Shown: piece by piece, positions 1-7,594 of the stretch
Layout: each line of letters begins with the position of its first letter
Numbering within the stretch: position 1 is the first letter of the stretch
From: Euzebya sp.
GTDB taxonomy: Bacteria > Actinomycetota > Nitriliruptoria > Euzebyales > Euzebyaceae
Direction of reading: 5' to 3'
Length of the DNA: 64,000 nucleotides
Assembly (NCBI RefSeq): GCF_964222135.1
Contig: NZ_CAXQBR010000021.1
Location: 1-64,000, forward strand
Position numbers and translations under genes: made by a program
The notes under the pieces: model-generated
What the model saw: the letters and a program-made list of their open reading frames with translations, nothing else
What the model was told of the DNA's origin: nothing
Database searches by the model: none

Positions 1-1
1 A

Positions 2-166
2 CCAAGGAGGCAGATCGTTGACAGCCGTCATCGCGTTCATGACCCTGCTACTACGACCCTCACCCCGGCCGAGGTGGTCCCTAGCAACTGGCAACACCCT
101 GGTCCCATCGTGGTGGCAGGTGACACCGTTCGCGAGCGCGAACTCCCCGTGCGTCACACCGGGTGA
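2..166 (+). other. Possible 3' end of an unidentified ORF (cut by window edge)
   Basis: A reading frame is open from the window edge and ends in TGA at 164-166, with a C-terminus reading VAGDTVRERELPVRHTG. The stop overlaps the GTG of the next frame (GTGA), which is the usual coupling between paired genes in this genome. That, and the toxin-like start that follows, would fit an antitoxin C-terminus. I recognise no family and the fragment is short, so this is speculative. Confidence 0.2.
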
Positions 167-351
167 GGTTCCTCATCGATGCCCGCCTCTCACCGAGGTT
201 GGGGGAGTTCGTCGACGACAGCGGTCATGCCACACCAGACCACACGCCCCGCGGTGCGCCCACGGGTCGATGGCAGGACCCGACCGGAGCGCTCACGGCC
301 GAGGATGTGCACGTCGGTCACGTGGGTGGCACAGGTGCACATCGTGGGTGA
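163..351 (+). pseudogene. Possible decayed DUF5615 (PIN-like) toxin remnant
   Basis: A GTG start gives an N-terminus RFLIDARLSPRLGEF followed by VDDSGHA. This looks like the opening strand and helix of DUF5615 PIN-like toxins, which begin RFLVDxxLPPRLA and reach GHD by about residue 25. After roughly residue 24 the frame turns into low-complexity Pro/Arg/Thr sequence, without the following VHV-D-L motif or the later acidic residues of the family. The match is to a short motif only, read by eye. It may be a truncated toxin lying just downstream of a tRNA-Glu gene on the opposite strand, or chance. Confidence 0.27.
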
Positions 352-415
352 GCGGGGAGCCTCCCGCACCTCGAGGGCCAATCCCCGAACCGCCCCTGAT
401 CTGCGGTTTCGGTAG

Positions 416-489
416 TGCTCCCGACGGGATTCGAACCCGCGCCGCCGGCTTGAAAGGCCGGTATCCTGGGCCAGCTAGATGACGGGAGC
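416..489 (-). tRNA. tRNA-Glu (anticodon TTC)
   Basis: On the minus strand the acceptor arms GCTCCCG (489-483) and CGGGAGC (423-417) pair perfectly, with discriminator A at 416. The anticodon stem CCGGC/GCCGG encloses loop CTTTCAA, giving anticodon TTC, which reads GAA and GAG. The T-arm contains GGGTTCGAATCCC. Length is 74 nt and the 3' CCA is not encoded. No other RNA gene is adjacent. Confidence 0.95.
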
Positions 490-583
490 GCGGCGCTACC
501 GTACCCGACCGGTCCGGGTTCGCTCGCGAGCGCTCGACGCCGCCCTCCTCGAGCCGTTCGACCTGGGTAGCGTGGTGCTCACC

Positions 584-1075
584 ATGTCGACCTCTCCCCC
601 ACCGGAGCTCGATGCCGAGGGGCGGGCCCGCTACCGACGGGTCGAGGAGATGGCCCGCGTCCTCGACAGCCTCTTCACGATCCCGGGCACCGACCGGACC
701 GTCGGCGTCGACGCGATCATCGGCTTCATCCCTTGGGTGGGCGGCGCGGCCGGCCTGGCGCTGTCGGCCGGCATCATCGCCCAGGGCATCCTGCTCGGCG
801 CGCGGGGGGCGACCGTGGCCCGCATGCTGCTCAACGCGGCGGCGGACGCCGCCCTCAACGCGATCCCGTTCGTGGGGTGGATCAGCGACGTGTTCTTCAA
901 GGCGAACGAGCGGAACGTGCGGCTCCTCCGCACCCACTCCCTCGACCCCGACCGGACCCGGGCCGACAGCCGGCGGATCCTGGTGATCACCGTGGTCGTC
1001 CTCGTGGTGGTCGTGCTCGTGGCGATCGCCGCGGCGGTGTGGGCGCTCGTCGCGCTGCTCGCCTGGCTGTTCTGA
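584..1075 (+). CDS. DUF4112 domain membrane protein
   Basis: A 163-residue protein starting at ATG 584. An ORF extends further upstream, but that part runs into the tRNA gene. The first half matches the DUF4112 pattern: a short helix ([19 protein letters not shown]), then the Gly/Ala hydrophobic hairpin [10 protein letters not shown] and a second one [14 protein letters not shown]. The C-terminus carries a strong transmembrane helix rich in Val, Leu and Ala (about residues 130-160). The family is widespread in bacteria and its function is not established; it is probably an integral membrane protein. It stands alone between the tRNA gene and the ribosomal protein trio. Confidence 0.85.
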   Translation: MSTSPPPELDAEGRARYRRVEEMARVLDSLFTIPGTDRTVGVDAIIGFIPWVGGAAGLALSAGIIAQGILLGARGATVARMLLNAAADAALNAIPFVGWISDVFFKANERNVRLLRTHSLDPDRTRADSRRILVITVVVLVVVVLVAIAAAVWALVALLAWLF

Positions 1076-1095
1076 CCCATCCCCTCCCCCGCCGG

Positions 1096-1125
1096 TTGTC
1101 GGATCAGGGGGGTGCGGTCTACACT
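1096..1125 (+). promoter_or_regulatory. Sigma70-type promoter for rpmB-rpmG-rpmE2
   Basis: TTGTCG (1096-1101) and TACACT (1120-1125) are separated by 18 bp, about 113 nt before the L28 start. I see no Zur-type AT-rich palindrome nearby, although C- ribosomal protein genes are often Zur-controlled in actinobacteria. Confidence 0.55.
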
Positions 1126-1238
1126 TGCGGACCCGCGCGATGCGCGTTGTCTCGCTGCGTCCGTGCCTCGGGGTTCGCCGCCGCCCACCGGCGTCCGGCC
1201 TCCCCTCCACCAGACCTCCCGATCCCAGGAGCCCTGCC

Positions 1239-1474
1239 GTGAGCAAGGTGTGCCAGGTCACGGGCAAGCGCCCGACCACCGGTAACAACGTGTCGTTCTC
1301 CCACCGCAAGACCAAGCGGCGGTTCGAACCGAACCTGCAGACGAAGCGCTACTTCGTCCCCTCCGAGAACCGGTGGGTGACGTTGACGCTGTCGACGAAG
1401 GGGATGAAGACCATCTCCAAGCGCGGGATCGAGTCCGTCCTGGCGGACATGCGCCGTCGAGGGGTGAAGGTCTG

Positions 1475-1475
<1 letters not shown>
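1239..1475 (+). CDS. rpmB: 50S ribosomal protein L28, C- type
   Basis: This 78-residue protein starts at GTG 1239 with [12 protein letters not shown], the hallmark N-terminus of bacterial L28, and ends with the basic [16 protein letters not shown] segment. It contains only one cysteine, so the zinc-binding cysteine set of C+ L28 is absent. It is the first gene of a three-gene unit with L33 and L31. Its TGA overlaps the ATG of rpmG (TGATG at 1473-1477), implying translational coupling. It is a structural component of the 50S subunit. Grouping of C- L28, L33 and L31 is typical of actinobacterial alternative ribosomal protein operons. Confidence 0.95.
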
Positions 1476-1639
<164 letters not shown>

Positions 1640-1643
1640 TCCC

Positions 1644-1898
1644 ATGCGCAAGGGCATCCACCCCGAGTACCGCCCTGTGGTCTTCCAGGACCCGGGCGCG
1701 GACTTCGCGTTCATCACCCGCTCCACCATCGAGACCAGCGACACCATCGAGTGGTCCGACGGGAACACCTACCCGCTGAAGCGGATCGAGATCTCCGCGG
1801 CCAGCCACCCGTACTTCACGGGGCAGATGAAGATCGTCGACACGGCCGGTCGCGTCGACCGCTACAAGCGGCGCTACCAGCAGGGCAAGAAGGGCTAG
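1644..1898 (+). CDS. rpmE2: 50S ribosomal protein L31 type B
   Basis: This 84-residue protein has the type B L31 signature: [16 protein letters not shown] at the N-terminus and [21 protein letters not shown] near the C-terminus. It has no cysteines, unlike the zinc-binding L31 type A. It is the last gene of the L28-L33-L31 unit. Its stop codon sits inside a CTAG tetranucleotide (1895-1898) that also contains the stop of the convergent lnt gene, so there is no room for a terminator between the two. Confidence 0.95.
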   Translation: MRKGIHPEYRPVVFQDPGADFAFITRSTIETSDTIEWSDGNTYPLKRIEISAASHPYFTGQMKIVDTAGRVDRYKRRYQQGKKG

Positions 1899-3454
1899 CC
1901 AGCCCGCCGGCGGTCGACCACGACCGCCGCGAGGCCCAGCACCGCCACCGCCCCGGCGAGCCAGGCGACCGCGTCGCCGATCCGCATCGCCGGCGTCCTC
2001 CCCTCCACCAGGGGGACGTCCATCACCGGCGTGGCGCGTTCGAACAGTTCGGTGCGCTGGTGGACCACGCCCTCGGGGTCGACGAACCCCGAGATGCCGG
2101 AGATCCCGGCGTGGACGACCCAGCGCCCGGTCTCCACCGCGCGGACCTGGCTGAAGGCGATGTGCTGGGACGACATGGGCGTGTCGCCGAAGCTCGAGTT
2201 GTTGGTCGACACCACGAGCACGTCGGCGCCCGCGTGGACCTGGTCGCGCACCAGGTGGCCGAAGGTGTTCTCGAAGCAGATGACGTTGCCGACCGCCGCC
2301 CCGCCCACGTGCACGACCTGCGGGCCGTCGCCGGGGACCACGTCGCTCGGGATCTGCTCGAGCGGCGGGAACCAGTCGAGCCACGACCGCAGCGGGACGT
2401 ACTCGCCGAACGGCACCGGCCGGCGCTTGCGGTAGGACTCGCCGATCCCGTCGGCGGTGAACACGGTCATCGCGTTGAAGCGCGTGGCGGGCTCGGTCCC
2501 GTCGATCGACTCACCGGCCAGGATCGGGGCCGGGTCGACCAGGTCGACGCCGGCCTCGAGCATCGCCTCGACCTCCGCCCAGCGGGGTTGGCGGATGTCG
2601 CCGTCGAGGGCGTTCTCCGGCCAGATCACCACGTCGGGCGGATCGTCGGCGAGTGCCGCGGTCGCCTCCACCATCAGCTCGGCCACGCGGACGATCCGGC
2701 CGGTGTCGATCCTCGTGACCCCCGCCGCCGACGTCGCCCGGGTGTCGCCGGCCTGCACGATCCCGAACGAGGTCGTGCGCCCGGTGGGGGCGGGGGGTGA
2801 GCCCGCCAGCAGCACCGCGACGGCGAGCACGCCGAGGACGGTGAGGAGCGGGGTCCGGATGCGGCGGAACACCGCGTCGGCCGGCACGGCCTCCTCCCTC
2901 GCGGCCGCCCAGCCGGTCGCGGCGCCGCGGATCGCCTCCTCGACCGCGACGGCCACGGTGGCGAGGACCGCGCTGATGCCGGCCGCCCCGAGCGTCCTGG
3001 CGACCCCCAGCGCGAGCCCGCCGTCCGCTTGGGTGTAGGCGAGGCCACCCCACGCGAGCCCGCCGAACGGCCACACCCCTCGGAGCGCCTCCAGGCCGAC
3101 CCAGATCGCGACGGTGACCGCGGCCCGGCCACGACGCTCCCCGTAGGCGGTCAGGAGCGCGGTCACGACGCCGAGGTAGGCCGACTGCACCAGCGTCAGC
3201 AGCCCGAACGCGGCGTAGCCGAAGGGGATCAGCCAGTACAGCAGCGGACCGAAGAACGTCGCGCCCGCGAGGAACCCGTACCCGAAGGCGACGCGCGCGC
3301 GGACGCCGTCGCGCGCCAGCTCCCTGGACAGCGCGACGAGTGGGACCAGGGCGACGAACCCGGCGGCGGCCAGGCCGATCGGGGGGTGGCCGCCGTAGAG
3401 CAGGACCCCGGCGAGCAGGGCGAGGCCGGCCCGCCGGGCCCCGGGCCGCGTCAC
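1895..3454 (-). CDS. lnt: Apolipoprotein N-acyltransferase
   Basis: A 519-residue protein that N-acylates the lipid-modified cysteine of lipoproteins, using phospholipid as donor, on the outer face of the membrane. The N-terminal half holds about six transmembrane helices. The C-terminal half is a carbon-nitrogen hydrolase domain with the catalytic triad visible in context: Glu in [12 protein letters not shown], Lys in [15 protein letters not shown] and Cys in [13 protein letters not shown]. The start is a GTG 20 nt after the stop of the DUF4193 gene, so the two probably form an operon. In mycobacteria this enzyme is fused to the polyprenol-phosphate mannose synthase Ppm1; here the Ppm-type enzyme is a separate gene at 27.9 kb. 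The stop interlocks with that of rpmE2. Confidence 0.93.
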   Translation of the reverse strand: MTRPGARRAGLALLAGVLLYGGHPPIGLAAAGFVALVPLVALSRELARDGVRARVAFGYGFLAGATFFGPLLYWLIPFGYAAFGLLTLVQSAYLGVVTALLTAYGERRGRAAVTVAIWVGLEALRGVWPFGGLAWGGLAYTQADGGLALGVARTLGAAGISAVLATVAVAVEEAIRGAATGWAAAREEAVPADAVFRRIRTPLLTVLGVLAVAVLLAGSPPAPTGRTTSFGIVQAGDTRATSAAGVTRIDTGRIVRVAELMVEATAALADDPPDVVIWPENALDGDIRQPRWAEVEAMLEAGVDLVDPAPILAGESIDGTEPATRFNAMTVFTADGIGESYRKRRPVPFGEYVPLRSWLDWFPPLEQIPSDVVPGDGPQVVHVGGAAVGNVICFENTFGHLVRDQVHAGADVLVVSTNNSSFGDTPMSSQHIAFSQVRAVETGRWVVHAGISGISGFVDPEGVVHQRTELFERATPVMDVPLVEGRTPAMRIGDAVAWLAGAVAVLGLAAVVVDRRRAG

Positions 3455-3474
3455 CGCCTGCCGGACGCCCGTGG

Positions 3475-3948
3475 TCAGACGCAGTCGAAGCAGAGCATCT
3501 GCTCCGCGTCGGCCAGCTGGGAGGGCTTCTTCACGAGGAAGCAGGATCGGCAGGTGAACTCGTCGTCGCTGATCAGCTCGGGCTTGCGACGGGGCTTGGC
3601 GCCCTTCTTCGCGCCGCCCTCCTCCTCGTCGAGGGGCTGGACCTCCTCGTCCTCCTCGAGCAGCTCGTCGAGCTCGTCCTCGAGGTCGTCCTCGTCGTCC
3701 TCGTCGTCCTCCTCGAGCTCCTCGTCCTCGTCGTCGCCCTCGGTCTCGTCGTCGTCCTCGCTGACCTCGTCGCCGTCGAGGTCGTCGTCCTCGTCGTCGT
3801 CGTCGAAGAGGTCGTCGTCGTCGGACTCGATGTCGTCATCGAGGTCGTCGCCCTCGAACTCGAGGTCGTCGTCGAGGTCCTCGCCGTCGTCGAGGTCGTC
3901 AGCGAACTCGTCGTCGGCGCTCGTGGCCTCGAGGTCTGGGTCTGCCAA
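3475..3948 (-). CDS. DUF4193 zinc-binding protein with long acidic tract
   Basis: I chose the TTG at 3948 because a GGAGGAA ribosome site lies just upstream and a promoter precedes it; the longer ORF reads through that promoter. The 157-residue product ends in a four-cysteine module, DEFTCRSCFLV followed by MLCFDCV, the conserved C-terminus of DUF4193, a small actinobacterial family of unknown function usually about 100 residues long. Here the family's middle is expanded into an almost uninterrupted Asp/Glu tract (about residues 10-115), then a basic stretch KKGAKPRRKP. The acidic part is likely disordered and could bind cations, basic proteins or nucleic acid-binding partners; this is inference. 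It lies 20 nt upstream of lnt. Confidence 0.85.
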   Translation of the reverse strand: MADPDLEATSADDEFADDLDDGEDLDDDLEFEGDDLDDDIESDDDDLFDDDDEDDDLDGDEVSEDDDETEGDDEDEELEEDDEDDEDDLEDELDELLEEDEEVQPLDEEEGGAKKGAKPRRKPELISDDEFTCRSCFLVKKPSQLADAEQMLCFDCV

Positions 3949-4021
3949 AGGGGTTTCCTCCGCGGCTTCCGTGGGCTCAGATCGCGCCCAGCCCGGGTCG
4001 TCGGTGGCGTGCGCGGGCGCA

Positions 4022-4050
4022 TGTGTAGCCGCTCGGGGACGGGGCCGCAA
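4022..4050 (-). promoter_or_regulatory. Sigma70-type promoter for the DUF4193-lnt unit
   Basis: On the minus strand TTGCGG (4050-4045), a 17-bp spacer, then TACACA (4027-4022). The predicted start near 4015 gives a leader of about 65 nt before the TTG start. Confidence 0.55.
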
Positions 4051-4088
4051 CGAAATCGCCCGACGGGCCGAACCCGTCCGAAAACCGG

Positions 4089-4121
4089 CCCGGCCCCGAG
4101 GAGCAGGTCCTCGGGGCCGGG
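4089..4121 (-). terminator. Strong hairpin terminator
   Basis: A perfect 14-bp stem (CCCGGCCCCGAGGA paired across a 5-nt loop) followed on the minus strand by CCGGTTTTCGG. It lies between a promoter at about 4.40 kb and the DUF4193 promoter, so it would end the upstream minus-strand transcript. The short T-run makes it weaker than a classical intrinsic terminator. Confidence 0.65.
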
Positions 4122-4368
4122 TCCGTCGTGGGCAGCGGGCAGTTGGCACCGACAGGTCGCGGGTGGCGTGTCCGCGACCTCCGTTCTCTACTACGCCTGC
4201 TGGCCCCCACACCTGCCACGGCCTGACACCCGCGAAGGCGGGAGCAGGTCACACAGCGTCATACGCATGTCTGGAGAAGATCCCCCGCAGGGCCGCGCTG
4301 GGCCCTGCCTTCGTTCGATCTGCGCCACTTCCAGTCGTGCTCCGGTCCTTTGCCGCCGTGGCTTGACG
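4089..4368 (-). ncRNA. Candidate structured non-coding RNA, unassigned
   Basis: This stretch has no credible gene. It lies between a good minus-strand promoter (-35 4398-4403, -10 4375-4380) and a 14-bp hairpin terminator. Several nested helices can be drawn. A closing helix pairs 4355-4362 with 4215-4222 (GCCACGGC). Inside it, one arm pairs 4330-4334 with 4271-4275, 4317-4321 with 4278-4282 and 4301-4308 with 4287-4294. A second arm pairs 4248-4251 with 4224-4227 and 4238-4242 with 4229-4233. Outside it, 4172-4180 pairs with 4154-4162 (9 bp). I looked for RNase P, tmRNA and SRP signatures and found none. The strand call rests on promoter and terminator orientation. The RNA would be about 280 nt. 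Confidence 0.5.
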
Positions 4369-4374
4369 TCGGAG

Positions 4375-4403
4375 AAGGTACGGCGTGACCGGGGACTCGT
4401 CAA
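4375..4403 (-). promoter_or_regulatory. Sigma70-type promoter for the candidate ncRNA
   Basis: TTGACG (4403-4398) and TACCTT (4380-4375) on the minus strand with a 17-bp spacer; this is the best-matching -35/-10 pair I noticed in the window. Predicted start is near 4368. Confidence 0.6.
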
Positions 4404-4426
4404 GCTGTCTGCGGCATGTCCCACAG

Positions 4427-4469
4427 GGCGCTGACCTGCGGTTTCGCGTTCGATCGTGGCCCTGACCTG
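4427..4469. repeat. Pair of 12-bp direct repeats upstream of the ncRNA promoter
   Basis: GGCGCTGACCTG (4427-4438) and GGCCCTGACCTG (4458-4469) differ at one base and are 31 bp apart, about three helical turns. They lie about 60-100 bp upstream of the predicted ncRNA start, where activator or repressor sites would be expected. The rest of 4470-4518 shows nothing I can name. Confidence 0.5.
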
Positions 4470-4518
4470 GGAAAACCCGCCCCGGCGATTTTCCGTCCGT
4501 TCACCGCCTCTTCGCCGG

Positions 4519-4959
4519 TCAGGCCGTGCCGGCCACGTCCCGTGCGGACAGGTGGTGCACCGACGCGGGCACGGCGGCCTCGACCAGGGCCTCATCGACC
4601 GTGACGTCACTCTCTGCGACGAACTCGGCGCCTCCGCGCAGCCGCGACCACGCTGGGTCACCTGGGTCGCGGCTCGCCCAGGCGTCCTCGAGGTCGGACT
4701 CGGCCTCCTCGCGGCCGACACGGAGCTCGTAGTCGCTGAAGGCACGGCCGACCTCACGGCCGTCCGCGATCGCGCGCAGCGCGTCGGGGATGTCGATGCC
4801 CCAGCGGGACGCGACCGCCCCTGCGATGACCGCCACCCCGTGCTCGAGCAGCCCCTCGCCGACGAGGGCCCGTGTGACGGCGACGGCTTGTGCGCGCGTC
4901 GCGCCGAGGACGACGGCGACCTCGACCTCCTCGACTGCGCGGACGGTTCGCACGGGCAC
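4519..4959 (-). CDS. Hypothetical protein, 146 aa
   Basis: I do not recognise this protein. It starts at GTG 4959, three bases after the stop of the amidohydrolase gene, so it is probably translated from the same message. It is acidic, rich in Ala, Val and Glu, with a central segment WGIDIPDALRAIADG and a helix-rich N-terminal third; no membrane segment or signal peptide is visible. The tight coupling is the main reason to believe it is expressed. Confidence 0.55.
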   Translation of the reverse strand: MPVRTVRAVEEVEVAVVLGATRAQAVAVTRALVGEGLLEHGVAVIAGAVASRWGIDIPDALRAIADGREVGRAFSDYELRVGREEAESDLEDAWASRDPGDPAWSRLRGGAEFVAESDVTVDEALVEAAVPASVHHLSARDVAGTA

Positions 4960-4962
4960 CCC

Positions 4963-6501
4963 TCAAGCGTAGGACAGCAGGCCGAGTCCGTGGACGACCC
5001 GGCCGGCGACGGTCGTGAGCACGCACTGGCCCGGTGCCGCCGGGGTTCCCTCGAAGGCAGCGAGGTCAGCGCGGTTGCCGGCCCTGATCGCGCCGACCAT
5101 GGGTTGGCGGGCAGCCAGGCGGCCCCCCAGCGTCGCAGCGCGGAGGGCGGCCGTGGCGTCCATCCGCATGCCCTCCTCCGGGTGGCTCGCGGCCGACCGG
5201 ACCGTCGCCCACGGGTCGAGCGCCTGCACGTCGTCGGAGCCGAACGCGAGCGGCACCCCTGCGCGCTGGAGCACCCCCAGGGGGTTGGCGGCACGCGCCC
5301 GGTCGGCTCCGAGACGCCGCTCGTAGGTCCCGCCGACCGTCGCCAGGTCGAGGTCGTTGGCCGGTTGGGCCGTCACGACCACGCCGAGCGCGGCGAGGCG
5401 GCGGACGTCGGCGGCGTCGACCAGGGCGGCGTACTCCAGTCGGGGGCAGGTCCGCCGCAGCTGCTCGGGGCCGATCGCCGCCGCGACCGACTCGAACACG
5501 TCGATGGCCTGGCCGATCGCGCGGTCACCCATGGCGTGCAGGGCCACCTGGATGCCCTTGCGGGTCGCCTGCAGCGCGAACTCGCTCAGCTCCTCGGTGT
5601 CGTGGTACAGCTGCCCCGCGCCGGACTTGTCCGCATACGGGCTGGCGAGCGCGGCGCTGTGGCTCCCGATGCTGCCGTCGAGCAGCAGCGAGCCGCCGAT
5701 GCGGCGCAGTCCGCGCTCGGCGACGAAGTCGAGGTCGACGTCGCCCCAGTACGCCACGACCTCGATCGGCCAGTCGCCGGCCAGCCAGGCGTCGAAGTCG
5801 TCGGGTCCCATGCGGTGCGGGCCGCCCATCTCGTGGGCGGACGCCACCCCGGAGGCGGCGAGCTCGCGGACGGCGAGGCGCCGGGCGTGCCGCAGGGTGG
5901 CGCTCGGCAGCTGCGCCACGAACCACCGCTGCGCGACCTGCGCGGCCTCCTGGCGGAGGAGGCCCGTCGGCCGGCCGTCGCTGCCCCGGTCCACGCCGCG
6001 GGCCCGGCCCAGCGGCAGCGCGGTCAGCGACGTGCGGTCGACCACGACGCAGTGGCCGTCCGAGCGCGACAGCATCGCCGGTCGCCCCTCGGCCGCGACG
6101 GTGAGCTCGTCAGCGGTCGGCGCGCGGTGCTCGGGCCACCGGGTCTCGTCCCACCCGATCCCCCACAGCACCGGGTCGGGGGTGACGTCGACGTTGGCGC
6201 GGACCGCGGCGAGGCAGTCCTCGACCGACTCTGCGACCCCGAGGTCGAGGGCGCTGAGCATCAGCCCCAGGTTGGTCAGGTGCGTGTGGGCGTTGACGAA
6301 CGCCGGCTGCAGCGTCGTCCCGGTCAGGTCGAGGACCCGGCACCCCGGAGGGGTCACGTCGCTCGGGTCGTCACCCACCCACGCGATCCGGCGCCGACGG
6401 ATCAGCACCGCCCGGGCCGACGGCGCGGCGTCATCCAGCGTGACGACGTCGGCGCCCACGAGCAGCAGCGGTTCGTCGCGATCGGACGCGTCCACTCCCA
6501 T
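4963..6501 (-). CDS. Amidohydrolase family 3 (YtcJ-like)
   Basis: A 512-residue metal-dependent hydrolase of the amidohydrolase superfamily. The N-terminal beta-sandwich part (ADVVTLDDAAPSA...AWVGDD) leads to the metal-binding HTH of FVNAHTHLTNLG. Other family features are GGSLLLDGSIGSHSAAL, HAMGDRAI and GSDDVQALDPW near the C-terminus (the metal-binding Asp region). These proteins act on amide or ester bonds of small compounds; the substrate cannot be read from sequence. I chose ATG 6501, preceded by CAGCGTACTTCCCG-type non-coding sequence. The coupled downstream gene is an unknown 146-residue protein. Confidence 0.88.
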   Translation of the reverse strand: MGVDASDRDEPLLLVGADVVTLDDAAPSARAVLIRRRRIAWVGDDPSDVTPPGCRVLDLTGTTLQPAFVNAHTHLTNLGLMLSALDLGVAESVEDCLAAVRANVDVTPDPVLWGIGWDETRWPEHRAPTADELTVAAEGRPAMLSRSDGHCVVVDRTSLTALPLGRARGVDRGSDGRPTGLLRQEAAQVAQRWFVAQLPSATLRHARRLAVRELAASGVASAHEMGGPHRMGPDDFDAWLAGDWPIEVVAYWGDVDLDFVAERGLRRIGGSLLLDGSIGSHSAALASPYADKSGAGQLYHDTEELSEFALQATRKGIQVALHAMGDRAIGQAIDVFESVAAAIGPEQLRRTCPRLEYAALVDAADVRRLAALGVVVTAQPANDLDLATVGGTYERRLGADRARAANPLGVLQRAGVPLAFGSDDVQALDPWATVRSAASHPEEGMRMDATAALRAATLGGRLAARQPMVGAIRAGNRADLAAFEGTPAAPGQCVLTTVAGRVVHGLGLLSYA

Positions 6502-6584
6502 ATGGACGCCCAGCGTACTTCCCGTCAACGGTCGTGGTCGTAGGCGCCCCCGCCGGCCGGAGCCCGCACGTGGACGCGCTCGGC

Positions 6585-7223
6585 TCAGACCGTGTCGCGC
6601 AGGTACGCCGTGGAGAGGGAGTCGGCGTACTCGTTCCAGCGGTTCCCGGAGTGTGCGGCGATCCACTCGAGCCGCAGCTCCGGGCGGTCGGCGAGCGCCG
6701 CGTGGAGGGGCTTGATGAGGTCGAGGTTCTTGATCTCGCCGCCCTTGCGTCGCCAGCCGCGGCGAGCCCAGCCGTGCGCCCAGGAGGTGAGGGTGTCGAC
6801 GGCGAGCTTCGAGTCGGTCCAGATCGTCGCCGGGGTGCCCACCGGCACCAGCTCGACCGCCGACGCGATCGCGGTGAGCTCCATGCGGTTGTTCGTCGTG
6901 TCGGGATCGTGGCCGTGGCGCTGGTCGACGATCTCGCCGTCGACGACGTAGACCGCCCCCCACCCTCCGGGGCCGGGGTTCGGCTGGGCGCTGCCGTCGG
7001 TGAAGACCCCGTCGGCGGGGCCGGCGCTGTAGCGCTCCAGCACCTCCGCGGTGGTCAGGTTCTCCTCGACCAGCGTCGTCCTCCGGCGGGACCCCCCGCC
7101 CCCTCCCCCGGCGCCGCTGCGGAAGCAGGACGGGCACTCCTTGGGCGTCCACCCGGGGTAGCGGGCGGCGAGGTCGGCAGCGACCTCGAAGGTCCGGCCG
7201 CAGGTCGCGCAGGTGCCGCTCAT
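6585..7223 (-). CDS. rnhA: Ribonuclease HI with N-terminal zinc ribbon
   Basis: A 212-residue protein that should cleave the RNA strand of RNA-DNA hybrids. The C-terminal RNase H domain (from about residue 68) shows the four catalytic acidic positions: Asp in FTDGSAQPNPGPGG, Glu in NNRMELTAI, Asp in IWTDSKL and Asp in NRWNEYAD. The N-terminus adds a putative zinc ribbon (CATCGRTF and, about 25 residues on, CPSC) joined by a Gly/Arg linker. Its ATG overlaps the stop of the upstream membrane protein (ATGA). It is the last gene of a three-gene unit with an M24 peptidase. The ribbon might help bind hybrids, but that is inference. Confidence 0.9.
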   Translation of the reverse strand: MSGTCATCGRTFEVAADLAARYPGWTPKECPSCFRSGAGGGGGGSRRRTTLVEENLTTAEVLERYSAGPADGVFTDGSAQPNPGPGGWGAVYVVDGEIVDQRHGHDPDTTNNRMELTAIASAVELVPVGTPATIWTDSKLAVDTLTSWAHGWARRGWRRKGGEIKNLDLIKPLHAALADRPELRLEWIAAHSGNRWNEYADSLSTAYLRDTV

Positions 7224-7594
7224 CGGCCGGCCGCGACCTGCAGCATGGCCGCCGGGACGATCGGGGCGAGGAAGGCCACCGCGAACAGCGCGGCGGTCCA
7301 CACCGCACGGCGGCGGCTGGGGACCTCCCCGGCGATCAGGTCGAGCACCAGGGTGAGGACCATCCAGCCGCTCGTGACGAGGGTGCCGACCACGGCCGAG
7401 GTGGACACCCAGATCGCGGCGCTGACGCCGTCACCGCCGAACGCGATGTTCGCCGCGCCGGTCAGGACGGCCAGCGCCACCGCGGTCAGCGCGCCCGCCC
7501 TCACCGCTCGGCGGAGCACCCGGCGGTCCCGGTCCACCGGGCCGGGGCCGTCAGCGGCGACCGGGTCGGCGGTCGACGTCCGCTCGGGGGTCAC
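7220..7594 (-). CDS. Small three-helix membrane protein
   Basis: This 124-residue protein starts at a GTG overlapping the stop of the M24 peptidase gene (GTGA), and its own stop overlaps the rnhA start. After about 25 polar residues there are three hydrophobic segments: AGALTAVALAVLTGAANIAF, IWVSTSAVVGTLVTSGWMVL and WTAALFAVAFLAPIVPAAM. No family is recognised. Overlaps on both sides make it a firm member of the peptidase-rnhA operon. Confidence 0.75.
   Translation of the reverse strand: MTPERTSTADPVAADGPGPVDRDRRVLRRAVRAGALTAVALAVLTGAANIAFGGDGVSAAIWVSTSAVVGTLVTSGWMVLTLVLDLIAGEVPSRRRAVWTAALFAVAFLAPIVPAAMLQVAAGR

Noticed and set aside
4089-4368. RNase P RNA, tmRNA or SRP RNA as identity of the structured region
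   Set aside because: I could not find GAGGAAAGUCC, a tRNA-like T-arm with an encoded tag, or the GGAAGG/AGCAGCC SRP apical motif on either strand.
4191-5294. A minus-strand frame covering the candidate RNA region and the hypothetical gene
   Set aside because: It overlaps the coupled 146-residue gene and the amidohydrolase end in a different phase, is Ser/Arg/Pro-rich, and does not explain the promoter and hairpins.
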